Source of the DNA: Gammaproteobacteria bacterium
GTDB taxonomy: Bacteria; Pseudomonadota; Gammaproteobacteria; HK1
Direction: 5' to 3'
Length of the DNA: 39,729 nucleotides
NCBI GenBank assembly: GCA_009937425.1
Contig: JAACFO010000024.1
Location: forward strand, 1-39,729
The notes beneath the pieces are model-generated. The model had not been told where the DNA came from. It ran no database searches and saw only the letters and a list, made by a program, of their open reading frames with translations. Below are positions 8,815 through 16,968 of this stretch, piece after piece. The first letter of the stretch is position 1. Each line of letters starts with the position of its first letter. The position numbers and the translations under genes were made by a program.

Positions 8815-9546
8815 ATGTTCAATCGAATTAATCTAGTCTTTTGGATATTGTCGATATGCAGCAGTATTGTTGCTCTATATCTTCTTTTGGGCATCGAGAA
8901 CAGACAAAAAGTCACTCGTGCTTCGTACTTGAGTTACGTGCAGATAATCAAGCTATCAGATGAGTTACGTCAATCAAGCGACGACCTCACACGTTTTGCG
9001 CGTGCTTATGCGGCCACAGGGGATGGCAGATACAAAATAAGATCTCAGACTGTTCTCGATATCCGTAACGGTAGAATTCCTCGTCCCCAGAGATATGAAA
9101 AAGCCTATTGGGATTTGGAAATCGCAGGCGAGCTGGGAACCGTCGGAGAAGGCGAGGCGAAATCTTTGAGGGATAGACTGATAGAGAACGATCTTGATGC
9201 GTACTCTATTCGTAAGTTGGGTGATTCAAAATTGATGAGCGAACGACTTGCAACCATCGAAGCTGATGCATTCAGGGCTGTGAGGCAAGGAGATTTCGAG
9301 GGTGCCCTCAACCTGCTATACGGCAAAGAATATCATCGTTTCAAGAGTCGAATCATGAAACCCATAATCTCGGTTCAGGAACGCATCGAAGCAAACGGTA
9401 AACGGCGATTGGAAAACTATGAAAAAAAATATCGTAAGACCCGAACGATAATTATCGCATTAACCTTAACATCGATAATTTTCGGTTTGCTAGCGGGCTT
9501 TTACAGTAAGGATTCACTGAATATCAGTAGTGAACAAAGTGCATAG
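8815..9546 (+). CDS. Orphan membrane sensor domain (four-helix-bundle type) without output domain
   Basis: The protein has one N-terminal helix (FWILSICSSIVALYLLLG), a roughly 170-residue helical external domain and a second helix near the C-terminus (TIIIALTLTSIIFGLLAGF), then ends after about 15 residues. The external part contains DELRQSSDDLTRFARAYAAT followed by GDGRY and, later, RNGRIPRPQRYEKAYWDL. I recognise this pattern from ligand-binding regions of chemoreceptors and membrane cyclases or kinases. Those proteins continue into HAMP and output domains; this one does not. I chose ATG 8815, where the family-like sequence starts, over GTG 8791. Base composition is clearly AT-richer than the flanks, suggesting transfer. 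It may be a truncated receptor or a partner subunit. Confidence 0.6.
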   Translation: MFNRINLVFWILSICSSIVALYLLLGIENRQKVTRASYLSYVQIIKLSDELRQSSDDLTRFARAYAATGDGRYKIRSQTVLDIRNGRIPRPQRYEKAYWDLEIAGELGTVGEGEAKSLRDRLIENDLDAYSIRKLGDSKLMSERLATIEADAFRAVRQGDFEGALNLLYGKEYHRFKSRIMKPIISVQERIEANGKRRLENYEKKYRKTRTIIIALTLTSIIFGLLAGFYSKDSLNISSEQSA

Positions 9547-9588
9547 AACAAGTTTTCCGAATGAATGCACCCGTTGAGCTTCCAGCTT

Positions 9589-12186
9589 TCATCCAGTCTT
9601 GGCCAGTAGTTGCTTGGCCGAATCCCGCTCGATGACGTCCCGATCCATTAGTCGCCGGGTCGCCTCGCGCACGAGCTGCGCTTGAGTCGAGGGCAGGCTG
9701 TTAATCGTTGCCGGCTCCAACGGCCACCACTCGATATCCTGAATGCCGGCACCAGACGACGGGAGGGCCGTTGGTTTCGCGTCGGCATCCATGTGATAGA
9801 GCTGCGCCGCGAGCTCTACCCAGGCATGATCGGTCTGGCGTTCGTCGTAGCTGTAGCCTTCGGCTATGACCTCTCCCTGTCTCTCGGGCGGCTGGCCGGT
9901 GCACTCCTCCAGCACGTGGGCGATCGCTGCCCCTACGGTTTCGCCCTCGGCGACAAATCCCTGCGGGAGGGAGAGCGAGCCGCTCTCTTCCAGCTTGCCG
10001 AGCAGCAGTTCCGGGGCAAGGGTCTCGTGGTTGATTCTGGTCACTACCGCAGCGACCATCTGATTTGCCCCCCAACGACCGAACAGTCCGCGGCCGGCAA
10101 TACCCGTGCGGCCGCGGGGATTGAGGGGGCGGCCTTCATCGTCGTGATGCGCCGCCTTTTCCAGGGATTCGCGAGGCGCGACGCGCGTGAAGTCCTCGGG
10201 GTCTGCCCAGCCTCCCGTTTTTTTCGTACGGTCGTTTTTCAGGACTGATGGGTCGACGTGATAGGGCGGCTGATAGTCCGGACAGGGCATGGCCCATGGC
10301 GCTTCGTCGATGAGTATACGCAGTCTGCGTGGATAGGATTGCGGCTTTCCACCTCGTATCTTCAGGTGAAAATCGTCGGCCACGAGAATGAAGGCGAGTC
10401 CCCCTATAGAGAAGAGTGCGTGAACCAGCTGTGTCGTTCCGCACTCACCCTGTTCGCGTTGCTCGTCGAAGCTCAGGGTGTGTAGAGCGTACTTGAGAAG
10501 AGCGATGCGATAAACGACCCAGTCGCTGCTGTCTTCTTTGAGTGAAAAGCAGACCTGGCGAATTCGCCGCACGGCGTCGAGGATCTTGCGGAACCGCAAG
10601 TCCCACTTGACGAACTTGAGTGATTTGGGAAGGCGATTGGCTTCAGCCGGATTGCGGTTGTCGAGAAGATACTCCTCGAATCTCCTCAGTCGCGGAAGAT
10701 CGTCGATCTCGAACTGCTTGCTCATCACGAACTTTATGTCGTTCTCGATCTTCGCGAAATCCATTTCGACCGGGTGCTGACCGCTATGGGTCCAATCGAT
10801 GAACCAGATATTGTCCCCCTCGTCGCAGATGACGTTCTTGAGATTCAAGTCGCCGTGGGCAAGGCAGGTCTCGCTATCGATGCCATCTTCGTTGGACGCG
10901 ATCAGACGCAGCATCTTCTCGAGGCTTTCCGGCGGTAAAGGTGTCTCCTTTATCTTTGACCGCTCGATATATTTCATGATGTGCGCGGTGTTCTCGCGCA
11001 GCCAGTCGAGCTGTTGCTGGGTGTGCAAATCGAAGCGGCGATACGGGACGACCCAGGATGAGACGCGGGTATTTCTATAGAGTTTTTCCGCGGAGAGCTC
11101 GAGAGCTTTGTCCAGTCGGCGCATGAATCGACGGATGCTATCTTCACCTTCTGCTGATTCGAAGCTGTCCTGGAGGGTCTCCGGTCGCCCCTCCATTGCT
11201 GCAAGCTCCATGCCGACACCCGTGGATTCGCCAAGAGTTACAGGAAAGGTGAAGGTCGGCACGTTCTTGCCGAACAAATCCTTTACCTCCTGATAGCCTT
11301 CGATCTCCCGGCGCATTTGGGCGTAGTTGTCGACTTTGAGCACCATCGGTTCGGTTCGTGAGGGGCCTTTCCAGCCATTGGCGAGAAACAGGAGGCTGCC
11401 GGTATAGCCCCCTTGGAGGGGATTCAGATCCGCCCTGGTCCAGTGCATGCAGAGAAACTCGATGATCTTTTTTCGCTCGGGACCCAATGCGCGACGGGCT
11501 TCCATGGGTATGATGCGGCAGGGTTTGCATGAAAACTCGGAGAAGGGCGCCGTATCGAATCCGATATATCGCGCCGCCTGTGCCAGGTCGAGAAAGACGC
11601 GAACGCCACAGCTCGGAAAACTGTGCAGCAGCGAGGCGAGGTGCGCCTCTCTGATCGGGCTCCCCACCAGATGCGAGCAAATGGCGACATCCTTGAAGCC
11701 CAGAACGTTGTGAAGGAACATCGCCACGCTGAGAATTCTCTTGTCCGAGTGGCAGCCAACCAGAAGAAATCGAATCCCGCGGCCTGCCGTGTTCCCGGTC
11801 AGCGGGTCGCTGCCGCTCACACGCGCGATGGCCTGGCAAAAGGCGGTCACCGGTACCTCGCCACGCCTGGCGGCGATGACGTCGGCGACTGGCAGTAGAG
11901 CTTGAATGGGTTCTACGAAATCGGCGCTGCCGCTGCCCGTTCCATTGGTGCTGGATTCCGCGTCCTGATCCCGGAGAAGGAGCAGTGCTGTCGGTGTGTG
12001 CCCAGCTTTTATTGCAGAGATTTCGCTCAAAAAGACTGGCAGCGGCCCGCGGCCGAACTCGGGCCCCGAACCCATGAGTCGGTCGATCTCATGAGCGCCA
12101 ACATTCGCCTTGCGGTTGCGAAACTGTACCTCGGGGCTCAGGTACTCGTTGGTCAGCCCGTCGGCAATGATGATCCTCGTACTCAC
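9589..12186 (-). CDS. Three-domain protein: isochorismatase-like, APH-type kinase-like, and NUDT9-type Nudix domain
   Basis: This is a large soluble protein of about 865 residues. Residues 1-230 resemble the isochorismatase/cysteine-hydrolase fold: D9 in IIIADG and a block GCHSDKRILSVAMFL, where the usual catalytic Cys seems replaced by R150. Residues about 265-600 form an APH/choline-kinase-like domain with a Gly loop GGYTGS, K284 in VLKVD, catalytic HGDLN (H444, D446) and IDW (D464), so it looks active. Residues about 610-865 match NUDT9 ADP-ribose pyrophosphatase: APWAMPCPDYQPP, GRPLNPRGRTGIAGRGLFGR and a Nudix box GFVAEGETVGAAIAHVLEE. In that box REFGEE of NUDT9 becomes HVLEEC (757-762), so hydrolysis is probably lost. 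The frame is open to 12324, but that part overlaps the upstream gene by 107 bases. GTG 12186 leaves a 31-base spacer, equal to the preceding one, though it has no clear Shine-Dalgarno. Function is inferred only. Confidence 0.6.
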   Translation of the reverse strand: MSTRIIIADGLTNEYLSPEVQFRNRKANVGAHEIDRLMGSGPEFGRGPLPVFLSEISAIKAGHTPTALLLLRDQDAESSTNGTGSGSADFVEPIQALLPVADVIAARRGEVPVTAFCQAIARVSGSDPLTGNTAGRGIRFLLVGCHSDKRILSVAMFLHNVLGFKDVAICSHLVGSPIREAHLASLLHSFPSCGVRVFLDLAQAARYIGFDTAPFSEFSCKPCRIIPMEARRALGPERKKIIEFLCMHWTRADLNPLQGGYTGSLLFLANGWKGPSRTEPMVLKVDNYAQMRREIEGYQEVKDLFGKNVPTFTFPVTLGESTGVGMELAAMEGRPETLQDSFESAEGEDSIRRFMRRLDKALELSAEKLYRNTRVSSWVVPYRRFDLHTQQQLDWLRENTAHIMKYIERSKIKETPLPPESLEKMLRLIASNEDGIDSETCLAHGDLNLKNVICDEGDNIWFIDWTHSGQHPVEMDFAKIENDIKFVMSKQFEIDDLPRLRRFEEYLLDNRNPAEANRLPKSLKFVKWDLRFRKILDAVRRIRQVCFSLKEDSSDWVVYRIALLKYALHTLSFDEQREQGECGTTQLVHALFSIGGLAFILVADDFHLKIRGGKPQSYPRRLRILIDEAPWAMPCPDYQPPYHVDPSVLKNDRTKKTGGWADPEDFTRVAPRESLEKAAHHDDEGRPLNPRGRTGIAGRGLFGRWGANQMVAAVVTRINHETLAPELLLGKLEESGSLSLPQGFVAEGETVGAAIAHVLEECTGQPPERQGEVIAEGYSYDERQTDHAWVELAAQLYHMDADAKPTALPSSGAGIQDIEWWPLEPATINSLPSTQAQLVREATRRLMDRDVIERDSAKQLLAKTG

Positions 12187-12217
12187 ATCACTATCTGCAT
12201 TGAGCGAGGCGGCAGGA

Positions 12218-13111
12218 TCAACGCCCCCATATGGTATCGACTTCGATTCTCGGGAGTTCTTTCTTGATTTTATGACCGATCTCCTCGCGCGCTTCGGCCA
12301 ATGCTTCCTCGATAAATTCCACACGCCCCCTCAGCGTCAACGTCTTGCGTTCCCGATCCCCCAGATGGCCGTGCAGAAAATCCTCCCGGGCGGTTACCAG
12401 TAATCTGTCGGGTTGACCCAGAAAATACGGCCAGTAGTTCGCGATATTCTCCGCCGTAACGTAATCCCGATCCCCGGCTATGTAGCGATTCAGGTAGAGC
12501 AAAAGAATTTCCAGGTGTCGGGAAATATAGAAGTGAAGCGCCTCGGCCTCCTTGGAAACCATGAACACGCTTTCAACGCCTCCGCCACCGGCATGAACCA
12601 GCTGCAGCTTCTCCGACCACAGACTCTCCATCTTCCCGGACAGGTGGTCCGAGTAGGCACGAAACAACTCGGCATCATTTTTCAACTTCAAGAGCGCCGA
12701 CACGACGGGGGCGAAAAGACTCCGCGTCTCATCGGGACTGAGGTCGCTTTCCTGCAGGCGGAGTTTCAATTCATGGCGGGTGGAACCGGGTTTCGTCTCC
12801 CTCCACATGTCTCGGGAAAAGTCCTGCTCCACGCCATCATCGGTGTTTCCCGCGAAGACCCCCAATCGCATCAACGCCCGCGCGCTGCTGCGCTCGATCT
12901 CGTTCAGGCGGCCTTTCATGGTGAGGAAATAGGCCATCAACATCGACCACATGGGCAGCATATCGGTCGTGATATGGCGTTTGATCAGTGTCTTCTCAGC
13001 GACGAACATGGTCACGGTTGCGATCACCGCCACCGCCACCACGATGACCACGGCCTTGTAGACGAAGCCACCGAGCCATCCCAGGATATCGAAAAAGATG
13101 CCTGGCTCCAT
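12218..13111 (-). CDS. Unknown membrane-anchored helical protein, copy B of a tandem pair
   Basis: I do not recognise this 297-residue protein. It has an N-terminal membrane helix (about residues 16-40, rich in V, A and I), then TLIKRH and a second hydrophobic stretch LPMWSMLMAYFLTMKG that could be a second helix or lie on the membrane. The remaining 230 residues are mostly charged and helical, presumably cytoplasmic. Strong conserved blocks shared with the preceding gene are ENIANYWPYFLGQPDRLL, ERKTLTLRGRVEFIEEAL and the terminal TIWGR. AGGG lies 5 bases before the ATG. It sits 31 bases after copy A and 31 bases before the proposed start of the three-domain protein. It may form a hetero-oligomer with copy A. 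Confidence 0.75.
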   Translation of the reverse strand: MEPGIFFDILGWLGGFVYKAVVIVVAVAVIATVTMFVAEKTLIKRHITTDMLPMWSMLMAYFLTMKGRLNEIERSSARALMRLGVFAGNTDDGVEQDFSRDMWRETKPGSTRHELKLRLQESDLSPDETRSLFAPVVSALLKLKNDAELFRAYSDHLSGKMESLWSEKLQLVHAGGGGVESVFMVSKEAEALHFYISRHLEILLLYLNRYIAGDRDYVTAENIANYWPYFLGQPDRLLVTAREDFLHGHLGDRERKTLTLRGRVEFIEEALAEAREEIGHKIKKELPRIEVDTIWGR

Positions 13112-13142
13112 TGTCCCTATACTTGCTTGTCGAACATCTGCA

Positions 13143-14036
13143 TCAACGTCCCCAGATCGTGCGGGCTTCGATCTCGGGCAGGTCTTCGTTGATTTTGTGG
13201 CCGATTTCTTCCCGCGTTTCAGTCAGGGCTTCCTCGATGAACTGTACGCGTCCCCTGAGCGTCAACGTCTTGCGTTCCCGCTCGCTGAGATGTTCGCGCA
13301 GAAAATCCTCTCGCGCGGTTGCGAGCAATCTGTCTGGTTGGCCGAGAAAATAGGGCCAGTAGTTGGCAAGATTCTCGCAGATGACGTCGTCGCGGTCTCC
13401 GGCGACGTAGCTCTCCAGGTACAGAAGAAAAATATCCAGATGCCGTGCGATGTAGAAATCGAGAGCCTCTGCCTCTCTAGAGACCACCTGGACACTCTCG
13501 ACGCCGCCACCCACCGCATTGAGCACATGCAGTTTCTCCGACCACAGGCTCGCTATCTTGCGGGACAGGTGATTAGAGTAGGCACGAAACAGTTCGGTGT
13601 CGTTCTTCAGCTTCAGCAGAGCCGACTTGACGGGGGCGAAGAGATCGAGCGTCTCCTCAGCCGCGATCCGACTTTCCTGCAGGCAGCGCTTCAGCTCGTG
13701 ACGAATGGAGCGGGTCGCCGATTCCTTCCACATTTCAGTATCGAAGCGATGCTCCTTGTTCTCGGCCGAGTTTTCCTCGAGCACGCCCAGGCGCACCAGC
13801 GCGTCGCCACTGACGCGCTCGATTTCGCTCAGCCGGCCTTTCATGGTGAGAAAGTAGGCCATCAGCATCGACCACATGGGAAGAATTTCCGAAACGATAT
13901 GCCGTTTGATCAGCGTTCGCTCGGCGACGAAAAGCACGACCACACCCACGACCGCGACGCCGAAAACCTTTTTGATGGCGCCGAGAAAATCGCCGCCCAC
14001 CATGGCCAGAATCCCGAGGATAGTGTGTTCTTCCAC
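13143..14036 (-). CDS. Unknown membrane-anchored helical protein, copy A of a tandem pair
   Basis: This is a paralogue of the next gene with exactly the same length (297 residues) and well over half of positions identical by eye. The N-terminal helix (about 18-42) differs most between the copies; TLIKRHI, LPMWSMLMAYFLTMKGRL and ANYWPYFLGQPDRLL are nearly invariant. The middle (about residues 80-100) is variable and charged, and the rest looks alpha-helical. There are only 4 bases between the stop of the phosphatase gene and this ATG, so the genes are surely cotranscribed. No enzymatic motif is visible. Retention of two diverged full-length copies suggests they are distinct subunits rather than redundant ones. 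Confidence 0.75.
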   Translation of the reverse strand: MEEHTILGILAMVGGDFLGAIKKVFGVAVVGVVVLFVAERTLIKRHIVSEILPMWSMLMAYFLTMKGRLSEIERVSGDALVRLGVLEENSAENKEHRFDTEMWKESATRSIRHELKRCLQESRIAAEETLDLFAPVKSALLKLKNDTELFRAYSNHLSRKIASLWSEKLHVLNAVGGGVESVQVVSREAEALDFYIARHLDIFLLYLESYVAGDRDDVICENLANYWPYFLGQPDRLLATAREDFLREHLSERERKTLTLRGRVQFIEEALTETREEIGHKINEDLPEIEARTIWGR

Positions 14037-14040
14037 TGAT

Positions 14041-14940
14041 TTAACTCATCGACCGTTTAATGATGCTGGCTACCTTGTCGCGCGTCCTCACATCTATGGC
14101 GGCGATGAAAGGCCCGCTGTGGGCGGCCGCATCGATGGGAATTCCATCCAGATCCGTTACGTCGCCGCCGGCTTCGCGGACAAGCAACACGCCTGCCGCC
14201 AGATCGAAAGGATCCGAGGGCTTCGTCGTCCACAGGTTGACGTAGACGAAGCTTCCCTTGGCCGCCTCCAGCAGTGACCACGATGGCGATCCCCCGGTCA
14301 GCTTCATCATATTCACGGTACCGCCCCGCCACGCCGCAAAGAGAGCTCCGGCCGCGTCGGCCGCATCGCGCTGGGGTTGCAGATTGACCAACACGCTTTC
14401 GGCGCGAACGCGCTTAAAGGGAAGATCACGAGCCCTGTCCGGCTCTCCGAACAGCGACAATTGGATGAGTCGCGCACCGCTCCCCTCGCTGGCGTATGCC
14501 ACTTCCCCCGTTACCGGATTCTGGATCATGCCGAGGAAAACCGTCCCGTCCCGGAATGCGGCCAGGGTGTTAGTGCAGGTCTCCGCGTGATTGACCAGGG
14601 ACCAGGTTCCATCGACGGGGTCCATGGCGAGAGCCAGCCCCTTGGCCGGCAGCTGGCCGCCGCTCTCCTCCCCGACGAAGCTGGCTTCGGGGCAGAAGCT
14701 GGCAAGCCTGTCTCTGGCCAATGATTCGACTTGCCGTTCCTGTTCCGTCCAGGGCGATCCATCGTCTTTAAAACGCACCGCGTCAGCCGTCGCGGTAAGG
14801 CGCATGTTGCGCACGACCGTTCCCGTCTCGAGCATCAGGCGCAAGCCGAAGTCGACCCAGGACGATTCGCCGCCGGCGTCACCGAACCCTTTCCCTTCTC
14901 TGAAGCGATCGATGCAATTCTTCTCGATAGGTGTGAGCAT
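14041..14940 (-). CDS. Inositol-monophosphatase-superfamily (FIG fold) phosphatase
   Basis: This is a metal-dependent phosphomonoesterase of the inositol monophosphatase / bisphosphate nucleotidase / fructose-bisphosphatase superfamily, 299 residues. The three metal-binding signatures are intact: GEESGG (the GEE motif), AMDPVDGTWSL (DPxDGT) and DPFDLAAGVLLVREAGG (the WDxAAG motif with Phe for Trp). An active enzyme is therefore expected. Substrate is open: inositol phosphates, 3'-phosphoadenosine 5'-phosphate or a sugar phosphate. The ATG abuts the stop of the MscS gene with no spacer, and the next gene begins 4 bases after its stop, so it belongs to the gene train. It could hydrolyse the ligand or product handled by its neighbours. 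Confidence 0.85.
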   Translation of the reverse strand: MLTPIEKNCIDRFREGKGFGDAGGESSWVDFGLRLMLETGTVVRNMRLTATADAVRFKDDGSPWTEQERQVESLARDRLASFCPEASFVGEESGGQLPAKGLALAMDPVDGTWSLVNHAETCTNTLAAFRDGTVFLGMIQNPVTGEVAYASEGSGARLIQLSLFGEPDRARDLPFKRVRAESVLVNLQPQRDAADAAGALFAAWRGGTVNMMKLTGGSPSWSLLEAAKGSFVYVNLWTTKPSDPFDLAAGVLLVREAGGDVTDLDGIPIDAAAHSGPFIAAIDVRTRDKVASIIKRSMS

Positions 14941-16938
14941 TTACCGATCCGAGAGCTTTCTAATTGACGCGGCCAGCTCCTCGGGCTCGTGTGACGTGTC
15001 GAGGACCCCGGCGATCTTCTCGAGCGCCTGCCGCTCGCCTTCGGTGACCTTGCCGTGCAGGCCAGTAACGCCATGGGCAATTCCCATGACGATGTGGGAT
15101 AGCTTATGGTCGTTCGCTATGCGACGCAGCGCACTCATGGCCTTCTCGGATCCGCTGTCAGGGTCATCCGCGATGCCTTGCGCAAATTCATTGAAGACCG
15201 CCAATCCCGTTTCGCGGTCAGTATGGTGAAGTAGCTCCAGCGAATCCAGCACGTTGACGACATAGGCCCGCTCGGCATCGTCGATGGGCCCGCGTGCCGC
15301 CGAGACGACCGCGGCACCAGCCATCACCGCACTTAGAATTGTCTTCTCGGAATGTCGCAACAACGTAGAGCGTATGAGTTCGGTCAACATGCCGGGCTTG
15401 AAGGCGTCGCGTACATGCGCTTTCAACGACTCGAGGATTTCCGACCGGGTGCGATGGTGCTCGTGATGCTGCTGTTTCTCGAGATGTGCCGACACGCGTG
15501 CGGCGTATTCGCTCTGTGTGCTCTCTTCGTGCTCCTGCGCCAGCCGGGCGAATTGCGGGTGCGCTGCCGCCAATTCCATCAATAAAGCGGAATCGACACG
15601 ATAAACTGTCGCGTACTCCAGGGCCTGTACGCTTTCCCGTCGCGGCGTGTCCTCGATCAGGCTGGAAAATCCGAATGCCGCTCCTCTGGTGAGCGATCCT
15701 ACCTGGGCTTCGTCGCCATCGGCGGTTGTCTGATTGACGCTCAGGCGGCCACTGGCGACGATGAATACAGCATCGCTTTGCTCGCCTTGCAGGTACACGC
15801 ACTCGGGAGGCGTGAAGTCCCTGCGGATCGCCTTGGCCGCGAGTTGCTGGCGCACCGGTTCCGGCAGCTCGGCCAGCAGGGTTGCTGTCTCGAGCAGCGA
15901 CACCAACGCGCGCTCGCGGCCCTCCGGCTCCTGACTCCAGGGGGTGTCCGCCAGCTCATCGCCGGATTGCAGCTTGTGGCGGTCGATGGCGAGCCGGATC
16001 CCATTGCGCCGCAACACGCCCCATATGGCGTTACACACTTCGGCCTGAGCATCCCACCAGGGGTCGTCGCCGTCGAAGAAGTAGCGAATGCGGTACTCCA
16101 TGCCGAGATCGGTGAAGCCCATGACGTTCATGTCCGGCTTCGGGTCCCGCAGGACGTAGCGGGATTGCTCGAGGGACTGAAGGACGAGGCGGCTGACCAG
16201 CTCAGGGGATGCGCTGTGCTCGACGACGAAGCTGACGGTGTTCTTGAATCGCTCGGTGGGCTCGCTGTAGTTGAGTATGGTCTTCTCCGCAACACCGCTG
16301 TTGGGGAAGATATAAAGAGAATCCGTATGCGGATTGTGCAGCGATACGCTGCGCCAGTTGAGATCGTGGACACGGCCGTAGATCCCGTCTATCTCCAGAT
16401 AATCACCAATTTTCAGTGCCTTCGTGGAACTCAACGCCAGGCCGGCAAAAACCTCCCGCAGCGTCGACTGTGCGGAGAAGCCGACGATGAACGCGGCCGC
16501 GCCCGAGGTCGCCAGAATGGCCGTGATGGGCTCCTCGTAGACAAAATGCATGACGACGGCGATGGCGACCCCATAGATAACCAGGGAAGCACCATCGCGC
16601 AGTAACTTGGGGACATGACTCTCGCCACGGTGGAAGAGCACTCCGTGCCACACATAGCGCTTGAGCAGTGCATCCAGGAAAAACGCGATTGAAACGAACC
16701 ACAGGAAAGCGACGCCCTTGGTGAAGTCATCCACGAGCGCATGGATACCTGTGAATTCGAGGACTGGATTCCGGAGGGCATAGACGACAGAGAAAAACAG
16801 CACCAGCTCCAGGCCGATGCGTACCTGCGAGTGCTTGTTTCCGAATACCCAGGAAATGAGGTGAACGAACACCATGGTGGCGCCCGCCAGTATGACGAGC
16901 AATCCCACAACCTGAATCAACTGAGCTGTAAATTCCAT
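14941..16938 (-). CDS. MscS-type mechanosensitive channel fused to cyclic-nucleotide-binding and TerB-like domains
   Basis: This inner-membrane channel has about 665 residues. Several N-terminal helices (about 5-160) lead into the MscS pore and beta domain (FIVGFSAQSTLREVFAGLAL, then KIGDYLEIDGIYGRVHDLNW and FPNSGVAEKTILNYS). A cyclic-nucleotide-binding domain follows at about 345-460 (VYLQGEQSDAVFIVASGRL, then AAFGFSSLIEDTPRRESVQA). The phosphate-binding Arg is kept, but the usual Glu of FGE is Phe, so ligand choice may differ. The last about 150 residues are helical and resemble the TerB tellurite-resistance fold (SAVMAGAAVVSAARGPIDDA). The ATG at 16938 has AGGGGG six bases upstream, better than the GTG ten codons earlier. 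Channels joined to nucleotide sensors are known, but the added TerB-like domain is unusual. It heads the gene train downstream of glnII. Confidence 0.85.
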   Translation of the reverse strand: MEFTAQLIQVVGLLVILAGATMVFVHLISWVFGNKHSQVRIGLELVLFFSVVYALRNPVLEFTGIHALVDDFTKGVAFLWFVSIAFFLDALLKRYVWHGVLFHRGESHVPKLLRDGASLVIYGVAIAVVMHFVYEEPITAILATSGAAAFIVGFSAQSTLREVFAGLALSSTKALKIGDYLEIDGIYGRVHDLNWRSVSLHNPHTDSLYIFPNSGVAEKTILNYSEPTERFKNTVSFVVEHSASPELVSRLVLQSLEQSRYVLRDPKPDMNVMGFTDLGMEYRIRYFFDGDDPWWDAQAEVCNAIWGVLRRNGIRLAIDRHKLQSGDELADTPWSQEPEGRERALVSLLETATLLAELPEPVRQQLAAKAIRRDFTPPECVYLQGEQSDAVFIVASGRLSVNQTTADGDEAQVGSLTRGAAFGFSSLIEDTPRRESVQALEYATVYRVDSALLMELAAAHPQFARLAQEHEESTQSEYAARVSAHLEKQQHHEHHRTRSEILESLKAHVRDAFKPGMLTELIRSTLLRHSEKTILSAVMAGAAVVSAARGPIDDAERAYVVNVLDSLELLHHTDRETGLAVFNEFAQGIADDPDSGSEKAMSALRRIANDHKLSHIVMGIAHGVTGLHGKVTEGERQALEKIAGVLDTSHEPEELAASIRKLSDR

Positions 16939-16968
16939 CCAGCGACCCCCTGCGACGCCTTCTAGCAC

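Larger units (their letters stand above)
12218..14036 (-). repeat. Tandem gene duplication, unit spacing 925 bases
   Basis: The two 894-base genes are direct tandem copies offset by 925 bases (start to start). Similarity is clear at the protein level and at DNA level near both ends. The 31-base spacer after each copy has the same length, but the spacers are not visibly alike. The duplication looks old. Confidence 0.8.

Noticed and set aside
12413..14039. Two long plus-strand frames with similar products opposite the membrane-protein pair
   Set aside because: They are antisense shadows; they resemble each other because the underlying genes are duplicated, and they have no start signals or family features.
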